From: Phymatolithon calcareum
Lineage: Eukaryota; Rhodophyta; Florideophyceae; Hapalidiales
Assembly: GCA_977006965.1 (NCBI GenBank)
Contig: OZ345355.1
Coordinates: 992,001 to 1,056,000, forward strand
Reading direction: 5' to 3'
DNA: 64,000 bases
Positions 45,985 through 56,253 of this stretch are shown piece by piece (the first letter of the stretch is position 1; each line of letters starts with the position of its first letter). Position numbers and translations under genes: made by a program. The notes below the pieces were generated by a model. The model did no database searches, had not been told where the DNA came from, and saw only the letters and a list, made by a program, of their open reading frames with translations.

Positions 45985-46438
45985 TAGCCTTCTTCGCCAG
46001 CTTTTTCTTGCGTGTGTTGGACAAAAACGCTGCGAGCTCGTCCAGTACATCTTCATGAAGTTCTTCGATCTTCTGCCGCGTTCAATCGCTTTTTTCTGGC
46101 CAGCCTGACCACTGAACTTGAACGAAGATTCCATCTGCTTCTCCTATATCTACGAGTTTTTCGATCATCTCGTACTTAGTCTCAGAGTGTTCTGATTGTT
46201 TCGTCAGGACATTGCTTGCCTTTTTTCCGTCAACATCAGCACGGTACAATTGCATTCTGCTGGCATGGACCCGATCCGTTTTCCCATCCACTATGCTTGT
46301 CACATCGTAGACCAATTCGCTGACAATTTTAGTCACTTGCTTAGGACCGATCCATTTGAACTGCAGTTTGTGCTTCTTCTTCTTGCCGTCCGGAACACGT
46401 ACAAACACCAAATCACCTAATTGAAATTGGTGACTCAC
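45985..46438 (-). pseudogene. C-terminal integrase tail with chromodomain-like segment
   Basis: The minus-strand frame begins SHQFQLGDLVFVRVPDGKKK, then LQFKWIGPKQVTKIVS and VHASRMQLYRAD, the GPY/F-type end of gypsy integrases. It continues into YEMIEKLVDIGEADGIFVQV with QWSGWPEKSD, a chromodomain-like pattern, an in-frame TGA at 46082-46084, and TRQKIEELHEDVLDELAAFL. Chromodomains steer integration to marked chromatin. The catalytic integrase domain is absent just upstream, so the element could not integrate itself. Confidence 0.65.
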
Positions 46439-48223
46439 GATGTTCGTCTTTTTGTTGTGCTGTTTGATTTGCTTCTATGATCAGTGTATGGGTGGATGTT
46501 TGCTTCCATTGCGAGCATGTAGTCGAGCTTCCGGAAACACTTCAAAATGGCATAAGCTTCCTTCTCGAATGTGCTCCATCGTTCTTGTGCTCTCTTGAAA
46601 GATGAATTAAGAAATGCCAACGGCTCATGCTTTTGCTGCATTATGTCCTTGGTCAGTTCACTCTCATTACATTGCGTGACCACGGAAGCCCAATGAGCAT
46701 CCGTAGCGTCTGTAAATATACAGATCGCTTTGAAATAGTCTCGGTGCGATAGCTTTACCGCATTTCGAAGAGTTCATTGCAACGACTTGAATGAATGTTC
46801 GTGCTTTGATCCCCATCCGAGGCTGTCCAACGAAAATTTTTGAATCGCTTCTTTCTTTCGCGACCCCGCTTTGTCGTAAGCAGTCTCGAGATTGCTTCGT
46901 AGCGCTTCACTTCCATGTGCAGGTATACAAAAAGCCATCCACTGGACGCAGTGTAAGTATTAGCATAGCTCTGCCGCATTTTCGGGCATATGTAGCTCCT
47001 TGAGGCCACTGAGTCTCCGGGGATCATATTGTATCCCATGTTCATCAATCATTCGACCACCGCAACGTACTTGTTTGGTGAATAGCACAGACTTCCCCGC
47101 GCTGATTTTGAGTTTTCTCTCATCACAAATCTTGAGACATTCTTTCAATGAATTTAAAAGACTTGCTTCTGTTTTTTGCGTGAAACAGATAATCATCAAG
47201 CCAAGCCTTCAAAATTCTCGCAGGCTCACAAAGCACGGTTCGACTCGGGATTGAAAATTCTCTCCGCTGTTCATCGCACTTTGTAATGTCCGAAATGGCT
47301 TGAATATCCAAAATGGTGTGTGGAAACTGTGCGCATTCTGACCTTCTTCGTCCCGGGGTAGTTGCCAGTACCCGCTGCAAAAGTCCATCGTAGCAAAGAA
47401 CTTGCTCCCAGCGACATCCATGAGTTCTGCATCATTATTTGGTACAGTCCTTGCATTCGCCTGGGTTAAATCAAACGTCATTCGATAATTTGCTGGTGGT
47501 GCTTTGGGTACAAACAGTGGTGCTACGGCCCACGTGGCGTTTGAGTTAGGCCCAATAAACCCATTCTCCTGTAGCTTGGACATATACTTGAACATGATAT
47601 CGCTTTGATCGGCTGTGTATCGCCTCTGCTTGCATATCACTGGTGTGGTGCCGGGCTTCAATAAGACTTTCATCGGCTCGACCTTAGCATGCCGGTCATT
47701 TCCAAAGCGTAATCGGAAAACATCTCGATACGTTTCTAGCATCTCGCTTAACGTCTCCTGTCCCGGTTTTGACTGCCCTTCTTCCCCTGCTTTAGTCACC
47801 ATTTTGACCAGAGCTTCGTCCATCTCCTTCTTGGTATCAATACCCAAGTCTAACCAGTCTTCATCACTGTCAGATCCGTCATCGTAATCAGAAGCGGCCT
47901 TGTCGGAATGATACACTCCATCTGACATGATTCTCGCAATAGATCCTTCACGATACTGCTTTTCATCGATGATATCATCAGCTTGCACAACACCTTCATA
48001 TCGATCATATGCTGCTTCAAGGACGCCTTTTGTGTCCAGTCCAAGTGCTTCGAGTATTGGTCGTCCAAGTAGAGGCTCGATAACCTCTTGATTTGCAACT
48101 TGCCACACCAATTCTCGTATTTTGAGCGTTTTTGCATGGCGGATGAAGAGTTCTGTTGTAACCAATACCTCCTTATTGCAGGAAATATAGAAAGGTTCCT
48201 TCTCTGAATTGGTTGCTGCTGCC
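46435..48223 (-). pseudogene. gypsy protease end, reverse transcriptase and RNase H
   Basis: Minus strand. After the P-like insertion the frame resumes with AAATNSEKEPFYISCNKEV and LLGRPILEALGLD (end of the retropepsin). The RT domain follows: WAVAPLFVPKAPPANYRMTF with DLTQAN, then FFATMDFCSGYWQLP and, in another frame, AWLDDYLFHAK with the catalytic DD near 47190. RNase H is marked by PLAFLNSSFKRAQERWSTF, EKEAYAI and YTDHR. Frameshifts near 47.2, 47.0 and 46.7 kb break the polyprotein. The RNase H sequence runs straight into the integrase tail, so roughly the whole integrase core has been deleted. Confidence 0.8.
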
Positions 48224-48756
48224 AGGGGAATGTTAGGGGGGGAGTAAAGCAAACCCCTTTTATACCCTCCCAGTGATTGCCTTGCGCGTATGAAACTCTG
48301 CAAATGTATCATAGAAGTATGTGAAAAATAGAAGAATAGCTGTAAGTCTTTCGCGAACATTAGGAGTTCGTAATGTGAGCGAGGCTCTCGTTGCAGATCC
48401 ATTTTGTGGTGAGAATAAGTGGAATTAATGTTTTCTTGTACTCGATGTGCACTGCGCACAAATCGGCCATGGCGCATGATTTATAGTTTTCGCAAATATT
48501 ATTCTTCGTGTCAAACTTTTGAAATGTCTCAGATGCCTCGATCTCTTGCTTCGTTGCAATCGGTAGGCGGTGGTGAGGTTCAAGATTCTATTACCGTTCG
48601 GCGAGTGCGAGCTATATGGACCCCCGGGAAATATCATCTGACTCCAGCTCATCGTCAAGTGGTACCGGGCTGAGCTCTGTTGTGCATGATAGTTTGGCGC
48701 ACTGCGATGATCACGTCAACTAGTGGAAGCTGCACGGTTAAGGACCGACGGATGGG

Positions 48757-49695
48757 ATGACGCGCTTCACGTGGTCGGACGACATAGCGACTAACAGCGA
48801 GCATGGTATGAGTTCTTCCGCATCGATCGCTTGTGAAATGGTTGCTGAAGATGGCATTGAATTTGCCGATCGCATGGATACTGCGACTGGTGCGCATGGT
48901 GAGAAAATTGCCCCCGCTAAAGCTGACGGCTGTCAAATGGCGCCTCGTTCAAGCAGGAGTGACGACGTGCGTCCAGGTGCAACAGCGGCTAGCTCTCTGC
49001 CTCTCAGAGGGCGATTGCCCCAAGACGTCATCCGAGTGCTGAATGTGGCGTGGGATGCTGCTGGGCAGGACGTCCCTTCAGAGGATGTGATGATGCAACT
49101 CGGGGCCCAGTTCGGCGCCGAAAGCATTCCGCGTTTGCGTCGTTTTTTGGTTGATAAGACGCGTAGGACGCGTCGTCAGCGGGAAAATGCGCAGGTGACT
49201 TCTCACGCACCGTCCATTGACATTCAATGTCTACAAGAGTTGCAGAGCTTTCTTTTTCCTGATACGGTCGCTGCGGAAAGCTGTCCGACAATTCAGTGCG
49301 GCCTCAAGCATATTTTGAGGCTCGAGAATGTGTGCGGACTAACGGACGTCGGCTGCGAGCTCTACGACCTTTTTCGGACACCGGCAGGAGTGAAAGCGTT
49401 GCGAGGATATCAGTTCGAGTACTGGACTCAGCTTCGCGCCGATCTACTATCACTGTCGTCGCTGAGCACAGCGGCAGCGAAGCAGAATGTTGCAAATCTG
49501 GAAATTCGAATACGACTAAGGTTCCCGGACTCCCACGCACAGTTTAATTTTGGGTCGATGTGCAATTCCCTCGCATGTCGTCGAAAACGTGCCGCGGCGG
49601 GTTCAAGTATCGCTATTTCCGTGGGCCGCAGGCAGATTTCTGCAGTTAATGAGCGTGTGAGCGCATTTCTTCGCCAGCGCAGCAAGCTGTATTGA
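48757..49695 (+). CDS. Intact 312-codon frame in the P-like element, unknown
   Basis: Starts at an ATG (MTRFTWSDDIATNSEHGMSS) and is open to TGA at 49695, in contrast to the frameshifted transposase next to it. The N-terminal 90 residues are low-complexity and polar. A helical region follows (LPQDVIRVLNVAWDAAGQDV, FGAESIPRLRRFLVDKTRR, TRRQREN), then LKHILRLENVCGLTDVGCEL, FRTPAGVKALRGYQF and a basic C-terminus (CRRKRAAAG). The basic KTRRTRRQRE part would suit DNA or nuclear binding. I do not recognise the family. It converges on the transposase gene, with ends 206 bp apart. An upstream frame (48419-48673) might be an additional exon. It may be an accessory or regulatory protein of the transposon. 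Confidence 0.5.
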   Translation: MTRFTWSDDIATNSEHGMSSSASIACEMVAEDGIEFADRMDTATGAHGEKIAPAKADGCQMAPRSSRSDDVRPGATAASSLPLRGRLPQDVIRVLNVAWDAAGQDVPSEDVMMQLGAQFGAESIPRLRRFLVDKTRRTRRQRENAQVTSHAPSIDIQCLQELQSFLFPDTVAAESCPTIQCGLKHILRLENVCGLTDVGCELYDLFRTPAGVKALRGYQFEYWTQLRADLLSLSSLSTAAAKQNVANLEIRIRLRFPDSHAQFNFGSMCNSLACRRKRAAAGSSIAISVGRRQISAVNERVSAFLRQRSKLY

Positions 49696-49900
49696 TCTAT
49701 TCAGTAAACTGACAGCAGTATTAAGTTGAGGCAGTGCGCATTGCAGGTTGTCTTGGAGCTAATTTTCAGCTGTAACGAGCAACAGCAGTCGCTGATCTAA
49801 CAGCAAGCTTCGGTCGCAGCGCAACATTAGCATTTACTCCCCGTGCAGATCGTGAAGTCGTAAGCTCCTCGTATCGTGCGTTAAGCGTCGACTGGAGGCT

Positions 49901-52900
49901 TCAACACCACGAATTCGTGAAACGATTGACTAGTCTTCGAAGTACATCGCAGTCAGCCGTTGTTCGATCGTTTACAACGCTTTTGTTTTGAAAAAGGCGA
50001 CTGAGAACAATGGGCAAGCGATGTGCTTTGTTTGTCCCGCTGAGCACATGCTCCACGGCATAATGACGTAGTTCGACGAGGGTAGCCATAGCATTCACAA
50101 TGGCTGGCACGGGGTACGTCAATCTGTCGTGTCGTTCGACGAAACGTATATCACCGTACATATCACCAGTACGCAGGAATGATTGTGATGGCAGGGTCCA
50201 AGAATCGATTTGTTCTACGTCAGTGCATGCCTTTCTCCATTTCTCTTTCGCGGCTTCAGGAACATTTGTAGTGTGCCCGTCGCATGTTTTCTCCAGCCTG
50301 GTGATTTTTTTTGTAACATTTTTGCGCTCAATCGCGACAAGTGCTCCACACATGCGTGCAGTGACTTGAAGTGTGCGCAAGTCGACCACCGAAGTGCTCC
50401 TCTGGTTGGCGGCTCTGATAATCGCTGTCAGCGTTGATTCATCCTCCACGGTTTGTTGTTACTGCTCAATTTGCGCTCGTAGTTCTGACGTTCATGAGTC
50501 AGAAAAGGCTTGTCCGACTTCGGCGCTGGCAAGGAATATCTCTTGCACCATCTTCTCGTTGCGCTCCGGCTCTAAGTTTCCCTTAATTCCACGCAGTAAT
50601 TTTCTGCTCACATCGCGTGTCGAATGTCGACGCAAACCTTGGATTAACTGCTCCATACTCGGGTTAGTACTACCGCCGATGTTCTGGCGTATGAATGAGA
50701 ATAGGGATTCGAGAGGGTCGGTCGAAAGGTGTGTAAGAAGTAAGTAGCCATTTTCTGGTGCCTTTCTTGTCTCTCGCCAGACGAAGCTACGCATGGCCAC
50801 TGATGAGGAGACAAGCTCTGCCCATATCGATGACTTGTTATTTGCGCAACCGTACTGGAGCTGTTGAAGGTAGTAAGCTTCAAGTTCGGCCATCAACTCT
50901 ATGACTGGTGTATCGTACGACTTGAGAGCCGTTTGAAGAGGTGACTTTCGCCGTAAATTTAAACACATAGATCTCGCAACATCGAATCGCGACCGCCCAT
51001 ATTCGAGATGCAAAGCAAGAGCCTCTAGCTCTAGCCGATGTTTCAGTGACTTCACGCCCTCGGCCTTGCGCCTCAGAGCAGCTATTACACGCGTGCTGTA
51101 GACTGCAAGAGCCCCTGGCACCGACATCTTGCCCCATGAATTAAGGTTCACGAAATTGTCCGTCAGAAGGGGCTCTTGCATGGGCGGGCCACGAAGCTCT
51201 GCTGCTTTGTCTTGAGAGCGCAAGGAGGCAACATGCTCCCACCGAAGCTGCACGAGCTGATTTTCGTAGGATACTTGCACGAAACGGCGCGCGCTTCTCT
51301 TTGAGTACAGGAGGTTCCGCTCTCGCTTTAAGAGATGCGCAGAGTCGATGCATAATAGAACGCCTTCCTTTGAGAAAGGATCCACGAAATAGACGGGGAA
51401 CCGACGATGTGCGATCGCAATACTGCGTAGTAGCTCTGCCGGCACGGAAGACGTCCCGAAAATTGATTGAGCAATACGATTCAGGGGCTGCAGCTGTTCT
51501 GCGAACATGTGGACGATTCGTCCGCATATACAGTGCCACTGTCCGATCCAGGGCATTCAGAGTGCATCGAAATGCCTTCAGAAAAAGTCTCCTCAACGCC
51601 TTTCGATCCGCTGCTCGCCAAATGTCCGCCATGACTCGTTGTCGGTCCTTCATCACGTACAAAAGCTGCGAGAGATTTCAGGCCCTTCACCACCGGGGTC
51701 GCTGCGTCGAAGCAAAGAGCTGAGGGTCTGATATTGTGGCAGTCCAAGCACTCCAGAAGCTCGTGCAGTATTGAAACGTAGTCGATCGAGCTGAACCCCG
51801 ATGAGCACGGTGCTGCCCGGACCACATGCTTGATGTCTGTGTAGGGAACAGACAGCATGAAAACTTCCGCCGTGTGTGCAAATTCCAAACTGTGCAAGTC
51901 TGGCTCGTCGAGTACAAAATGTGCAATAGACTCACGCTGCTCAACGAGACCGACGAAAGTGTGAAACTTTGTCCACACAGCGCCCTGTCTCACGTGAATG
52001 CCATCATGCTGGATGATTACACGACGAGAAAGGACTGGGTTTTTGTCGAAATACTCCGCTAGTTTACGGACCCCCATCGATGCTGAGAACAGCAAGTCGC
52101 GGGCATCAATGCCAGCCACTTGCTGGATGGTCGTGACACTAGGCGCTCCCAGCTCTGACGCGAAAACCTGTAACTATGAAGACTAATGCGAGAGAGGGAA
52201 TTCGAGAAGAAAGCGACCTCCCAATCTGACCAGCGCCAATGGTTCTTCGCTGTCATACTATTCTCGAGCATCGAAGCCGCGAATCTCAACCGGATTATTG
52301 GAGCGAACCCTTTGTCTTGTGCGCGGCGCAAGCATTCTGAGATCAAACTACTGGTTGGTGCTCTTCGCAAATAAGAGGTCAAGTACTCTTCCAATTGCGA
52401 ATTGCCCGCTCCAGCTGCGTCGTGCATTGGCTTCCACGAGAGCCCCAATGGGTCGCTCGCACGTTGCCACTCTTTTTTCAATCGAATCCGCTTGTCTCTT
52501 GACGCAGAGTTTTGCGCTGCTTGCGCAACTCTGACAGAACATCGGCAGAGTCTGTCAAACGCTTGCGCATTCGAGTGGCCGTCCTACACATGCAGGAGGA
52601 GGGATGTATATTGACGCTAACCTCCGAAACAGCGACGAATGACGATACACTCACGGCAGCATATTGTGCATGATCGCCTCTAGGTCGACCATGATCTTCA
52701 GCGAACGCTGACGGATCCGTCACTGCGCCAGTCTCGCTAAAAGATCCCCCATTTTCGTCTTGATTGAAAGATGGAACCCGGAGAGATCGAATGAAAGGCA
52801 TAGAACAGCGACTGACGAAGTGTTCAGTGAACCAATTGGGAGAGGTGTTCCACAGAATATTAGCAGGAGACACAAAGGCGCGTATAAGGCGACGTCCACA

Positions 52901-53296
52901 CTGAGCAGCGAAACGCTGCAGACAGATATGCAGGCTCGGCCCTGTTGCAGACTCCGCTGTGCTGTCCGGGTCACCCATGCATCGTGAATATGGTGAGTTG
53001 CGGGACGGCTCGGCGCCAGCCATAACATTCCAAAACAACTGGCCACCGGGGCCAACGAAGCTCTTCACATGAATCCAAATAGGTTGATCAGCGAATTTCG
53101 AGCGGAAAGCTATATGCAGTTCCGCTGGTATGTTGAGAGCAACAGCCGGCCATCCAACAACAACTCTATATGAAGACGCCGCCCCGCTCTGACTTGGTGC
53201 AAGATCTGGAGCTTGCCCAAGACAGATAACATAAATGCGCCTACGAGTCGATGAGCCGTTTTGCAGAACAACTGACCGTACTGTCATCATGTGCAT
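49901..53296 (-). pseudogene. P-element/THAP9-type transposase, broken
   Basis: Five overlapping minus-strand frames give one protein in order. An N-terminal part (52478-53296) has no clear THAP finger and ends in a coiled-coil-like TDSADVLSELRKQRKTLRQ. A linker follows (52059-52481). The RNase H-like part has VIIQHDGIHVRQGAVW with a candidate catalytic Asp, FAHTAEVFMLSVPY, and RPSALCFDAATPVV with the second candidate Asp. Next is the insertion domain (VLLCIDSAHLLKRERN, then LTDNFVNLNSWGKMSVPGAL). The C-terminal STDPLESLFSFIRQNIGGST segment is followed by NPSMEQLIQGLRRH, a hallmark of the P superfamily. The end (49901-50449) follows two in-frame stops. Frameshifts near 52.5, 52.1 and 51.5 kb make it inactive. 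Its enzyme would have mobilised the 48224-53473 element. Confidence 0.8.
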
Positions 53297-53481
53297 GTGA
53301 AGATGGCAGAAATGGCACCTTTTTTTAGACTGGAATGCAAACCAGACCGTTGGACGACAGCAGAGCCTTCGTCGCGCACTTCACGGGTTTTCTGAACTGT
53401 AAACACGAGCGCATCGCTCTGTGTTCCGCTCAAACGCGGTTGTATTCGCATCTCCCCCTCTAACATTCCCCTGCTGCTGCC

Positions 53482-53720
53482 GATCATATTTGCGTTCATT
53501 TTGGAACGTATTTATTTCAATTCTGGCCCGGTTTCCATTAACGTTGCATAATGGTCCGGAGGCATCAGATTGATATCTGAGCCCGCATCCGCGCATATCA
53601 TTCTTGATTCTACTCCCCCAAATCTTGCCCTGATGAGTGTGCTATTTGTCGGATACGCGTCCCTGTTTCGGCTGGACACTTTCTTCGCGCCACGTTCAGG
53701 GAATTAACGAATCAGCGTAA
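53482..53720 (-). pseudogene. gypsy retropepsin, N-terminal half
   Basis: Minus strand encodes NSTLIRARFGGVESRMICAD followed by AGSDINLMPPDHYATL. The D-A-G-S-D stands where retropepsins have the catalytic D-S/T-G. The reading continues after the P-like insertion with AAATNSEKEPF at 48.2 kb, after two TGA codons and a one-base shift near 53520. This is the interrupted host site of the P-like element. Confidence 0.65.
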
Positions 53721-53867
53721 ACAAGGAAAACATGTGACTAATAGCGTAGCAGAGCTTTTCTTTTCAAATTGATGCTATATATGATACACAATATTGTATT
53801 TTGCAATTTCTTTTCCCAAATCTATATCGGTGCAGTGAGGGCTTGTTTCATTTTGTGATTACGTGCG

Positions 53868-54360
53868 TTACGGAACGAAACGGCTACTCGGGAAATTTGT
53901 CAAGCGAAACTTTCGCGTCGACAAAACAGGCCATCGAAAGTTTCGCTTTCTTGTTTTTGCCGAGGCGAAAGTTTGTAGACGAAGCGTTGCAATGCCATCG
54001 TTCTTAGCGAAACTTTGCTCTCTGATGTTGGAACTACCAAGTTTTGGCAAAAAAAGGGTAGAAAGTGCTCCGCGTCCTGGCGAAAGTTGCAAGCGAAAGT
54101 CGAAAGTTTCGCAAAAAACGCGAAAGTTTTGATTTCTCAGAGCAAGTTTCGCATGGAAAATGAGAGGCATTTTCAGATTTTTTCACATGGTTCGCCAGAT
54201 CTCATTGAGTACTACAAAGTTTCGCTAAATAATTGAGTGTTGCTCAAGTCTTGAGCAGAATATAGCCAATGAAAGTCAGGCGCTCATCGAAAGTTTCGAT
54301 TCTGGCAAATTCGTGACACGTGTTCTTGGCGAAACTTTCGCGAACTTTCGCTTGGCAAAT
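53868..54360. repeat. Dense cluster of GCGAAAGTTTCGC-type palindromes
   Basis: More than a dozen full or half copies of GCGAAAGTTTCGC on both strands lie within 500 bp (for example at 53905-53916, 53935-53946, 53966-53974, 54006-54014, 54098-54126, 54143-54149, 54287-54297, 54329-54350). Spacing is irregular, so it is not a simple tandem array. A sparser cluster is at 7.91-8.35 kb. The block interrupts the gypsy gag-protease region, so it arrived as an insertion or expanded there. Confidence 0.7.
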
Positions 54361-54562
54361 CCGGATCCGTAACTTTTCGTATCATACCATGGTTTTGTAC
54401 ATGATTACGTTGTTCACGTCCCAGCAATAACATTCCATACGTATGGTCCAGCAGTTCACGCTCTCGGCGATAGATATTCATGATCCGCAAAATCTATCTG
54501 CTTTTTGCGCAGGTCGATAAAAATTATCAGCTCCCTCAAAAAGTAGTAAAAGCAAAATTACC

Positions 54563-55865
54563 TCAATTTTCGATATTTCCCGCATCCCCCAGTAGCCGTT
54601 TCTTCTCGTATTCCTCACAATCTTCGCAGTCGCATAGAAAGTTCCTTTTTCCCTTGGCCTTACATGGAGGATTAAGAAATACTGGAATCCATTTCTTTGG
54701 TTTCGTCTCCACTTGGGATCCAGATGTTTGCGTCTTCTTCCGTGTTGATGGTGTACCCTTAGAGCGCATGCCTTCTGCCCTTTGGGATATCTCAGCTTCC
54801 TTGAACATTAAATTGACATAGGCTCTGAGGTCCTGCTTCAATCCTTGTTGATATTTATGGTGCCTTTCCATTACCTTCTTCAAACTTGTTGGGAATATCT
54901 TATCCTGCATGAGAGATAATGTTTACTTCGCATTGTTTTGCTTGAAGTTCGGGTACCCAGCTTCTTCTAATCTTGAGAAGAAATCTGTAGAAACTCCATA
55001 ATTGCGGGGTTGTGAATCGCACAGGATGGTACACTGGTTTTGGTCGGGTTGTCCCCTGGAGGAAAGCCGAGGGCGGCGCTTCGCGCCGACCTTTATAGAA
55101 AAAACATTGGATCAAAATATGACTTGGCAGTATGAGAATTGGATCAATGGAAGAATACTTACAGTGTAGGCAATGCAGTGTAAGCATTTATAAGCTGTAA
55201 GGCTTTGTAAGCAGCATGTCTAGGGTTTGCCTTCAGTGATCCTTAGTTATCTTAGTACGTATCGAAACCTTCGGTTCTGCAATGACTTTAATGCTATCTG
55301 TAAGGGCTTGCTGTAAATGCAAGCTGTAATCGCTAATTGAAGGGAGCTAGACTTAGAGGAAAGTAGGGAGTATGATAGTGGCTTTGGACGCTACAATAAT
55401 CCTTGCCTTCGCTTGTACGACGTGCATTGGTATTCGAAGACTGTGTAGAGCCTTATCGATGATTTCCGGGTGTACCTGTTCGTCTTCATTCTCCTGCATC
55501 AAACCTTCAATAAATTATTGAATATCGTTCGATGTCATTGCTCCAGCTGTTTTAGCTCTTGATATGTCAATGAACTCCCCTGGGAAGAACATGGAATCGA
55601 GAGGGCTCGTTCCGATTGGCACCTTGAAAGATGCCACGGTCATCGACGGGACTTCCTTCTTCTTCTCGTTGATCTCATCTTCGTATCGCTTTCACTCCTT
55701 CAAGAACTTCATGAGAACTTTTGGATCGAGACTTCGTATTATCGGGTGGCTAACGTGTTGGAAGAGCGCGGCGGTTGGTTCCGGATCGATAGGTTGCGCG
55801 GACGAAAAACTTCCATTTTCCATGGTTTGAAGATCATCCATTTCTAAATCAAACTTGATCTTCAT
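54563..55865 (-). pseudogene. gypsy gag gene, interrupted
   Basis: The ATG at 55865 lies 38 bp inside the 5' LTR border. The frame encodes KIKFDLEMDDLQTMENGSF, then HPIIRSLDPKVLMKFLKE, a TGA at 55692-55694, and KRYEDEINEKKKE, a gypsy capsid-like start. Between about 55.35 and 54.93 kb a foreign sequence with the TATAAAGG/GC-hairpin repeat interrupts it. The gag resumes with DKIFPTSLKKVMERHHKYQ and FKEAEISQRAEGM, and ends with a knuckle-like CKAKGKRNFLCDCEDCEEY. Gag would form the element's particle. This copy cannot. Confidence 0.7.
54975..55110 (-). repeat. Dispersed repeat with TATAAAGG box and GC hairpin, copy 2
   Basis: On the minus strand: TTTTTTCTATAAAGGTCGG, hairpin GGCGCGAAGCGCC, GCCCTCGGCTTTCC, ACAACCCGACCA and CAGTGTACCATCC. 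It aligns with the plus strand at 21.44-21.57 kb. It lies within the interrupted gag gene. Confidence 0.6.
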
Positions 55866-55903
55866 CTTAACACTCAGACATTCTCCTGAAGGAAAGAAAG
55901 TTC

Positions 55904-56253
55904 TGTAATCACTGGGAGTGAAAAGATAAGGGTTGGAGTTTATTTTGAAAACGGATGATGTCTCTGTGATGCGATGCCTCTCTCTAAGATGCGATCAGAA
56001 TCGTCGCTTAAATAGGGCCGGGGCGAACGATTGCACACCGTGCAAAAAGGGGGGGCACTAACCGACGTTAGACTAATATTAAGTTGAGTGTTAGTCTACG
56101 TCTGCGATAAATCCGTTTGTTACTCTTGGAAGAGTCGTTCACGATACTGTGTTTCCAGTGTCGGTGGATAGATCACAAGGAGCCGTTGTAGATCTCCAAG
56201 GTCGATGGTGATAAAGTCGTTCATTACACCCCTGCAATATTGCGTGTCTACAG
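55904..56253 (-). repeat. 5' LTR of the gypsy element
   Basis: Same TG...CA borders as the 3' LTR. In the coding direction it ends ...GATTACA at 55904, and the next bases, GAACTTTCTTTCC, would be the primer-binding region. They do not match a tRNA 3' end that I can name. The TATTTAAG box is conserved near 56012. Confidence 0.9.

Larger units (their letters stand above)
48224..53473. mobile_element. P-element-like DNA transposon inside the gypsy protease gene
   Basis: The right TIR (complement: CAGGGGAATGTTAGAGGGGG) matches the left one (AGGGGAATGTTAGGGGGGG) over 21 bases with one difference. The 8-base CTGCTGCC is present on both sides (48216-48223 and 53474-53481), the target length typical of the P superfamily. 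Removing the element rejoins the gypsy protease sequence. It carries a broken P-type transposase (49901-53296, minus) and an intact 312-codon frame (48757-49695, plus). Its left 200 bp resemble the left end of the 5941-10183 element. Confidence 0.85.
45586..56253 (-). mobile_element. Ty3/gypsy LTR retrotransposon, nested and internally deleted
   Basis: Two LTRs of about 350 bp bound the element. GTCA directly precedes the left LTR (45582-45585) and directly follows the right one (56254-56257), a 4-bp target duplication. The coding strand is minus: gag starts 38 bp inside the right LTR, followed by protease, reverse transcriptase, RNase H and a chromodomain-like end. The integrase core is missing between RNase H and the C-terminal part, and gag and protease are interrupted by later insertions, including the P-like transposon 48224-53473. 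Without those insertions it would be about 5 kb. Confidence 0.85.

Noticed and set aside
53868-54360. Repeat cluster as a CRISPR array
   Set aside because: The repeats are short, in both orientations and irregularly spaced, without constant-length spacers, in eukaryotic DNA.
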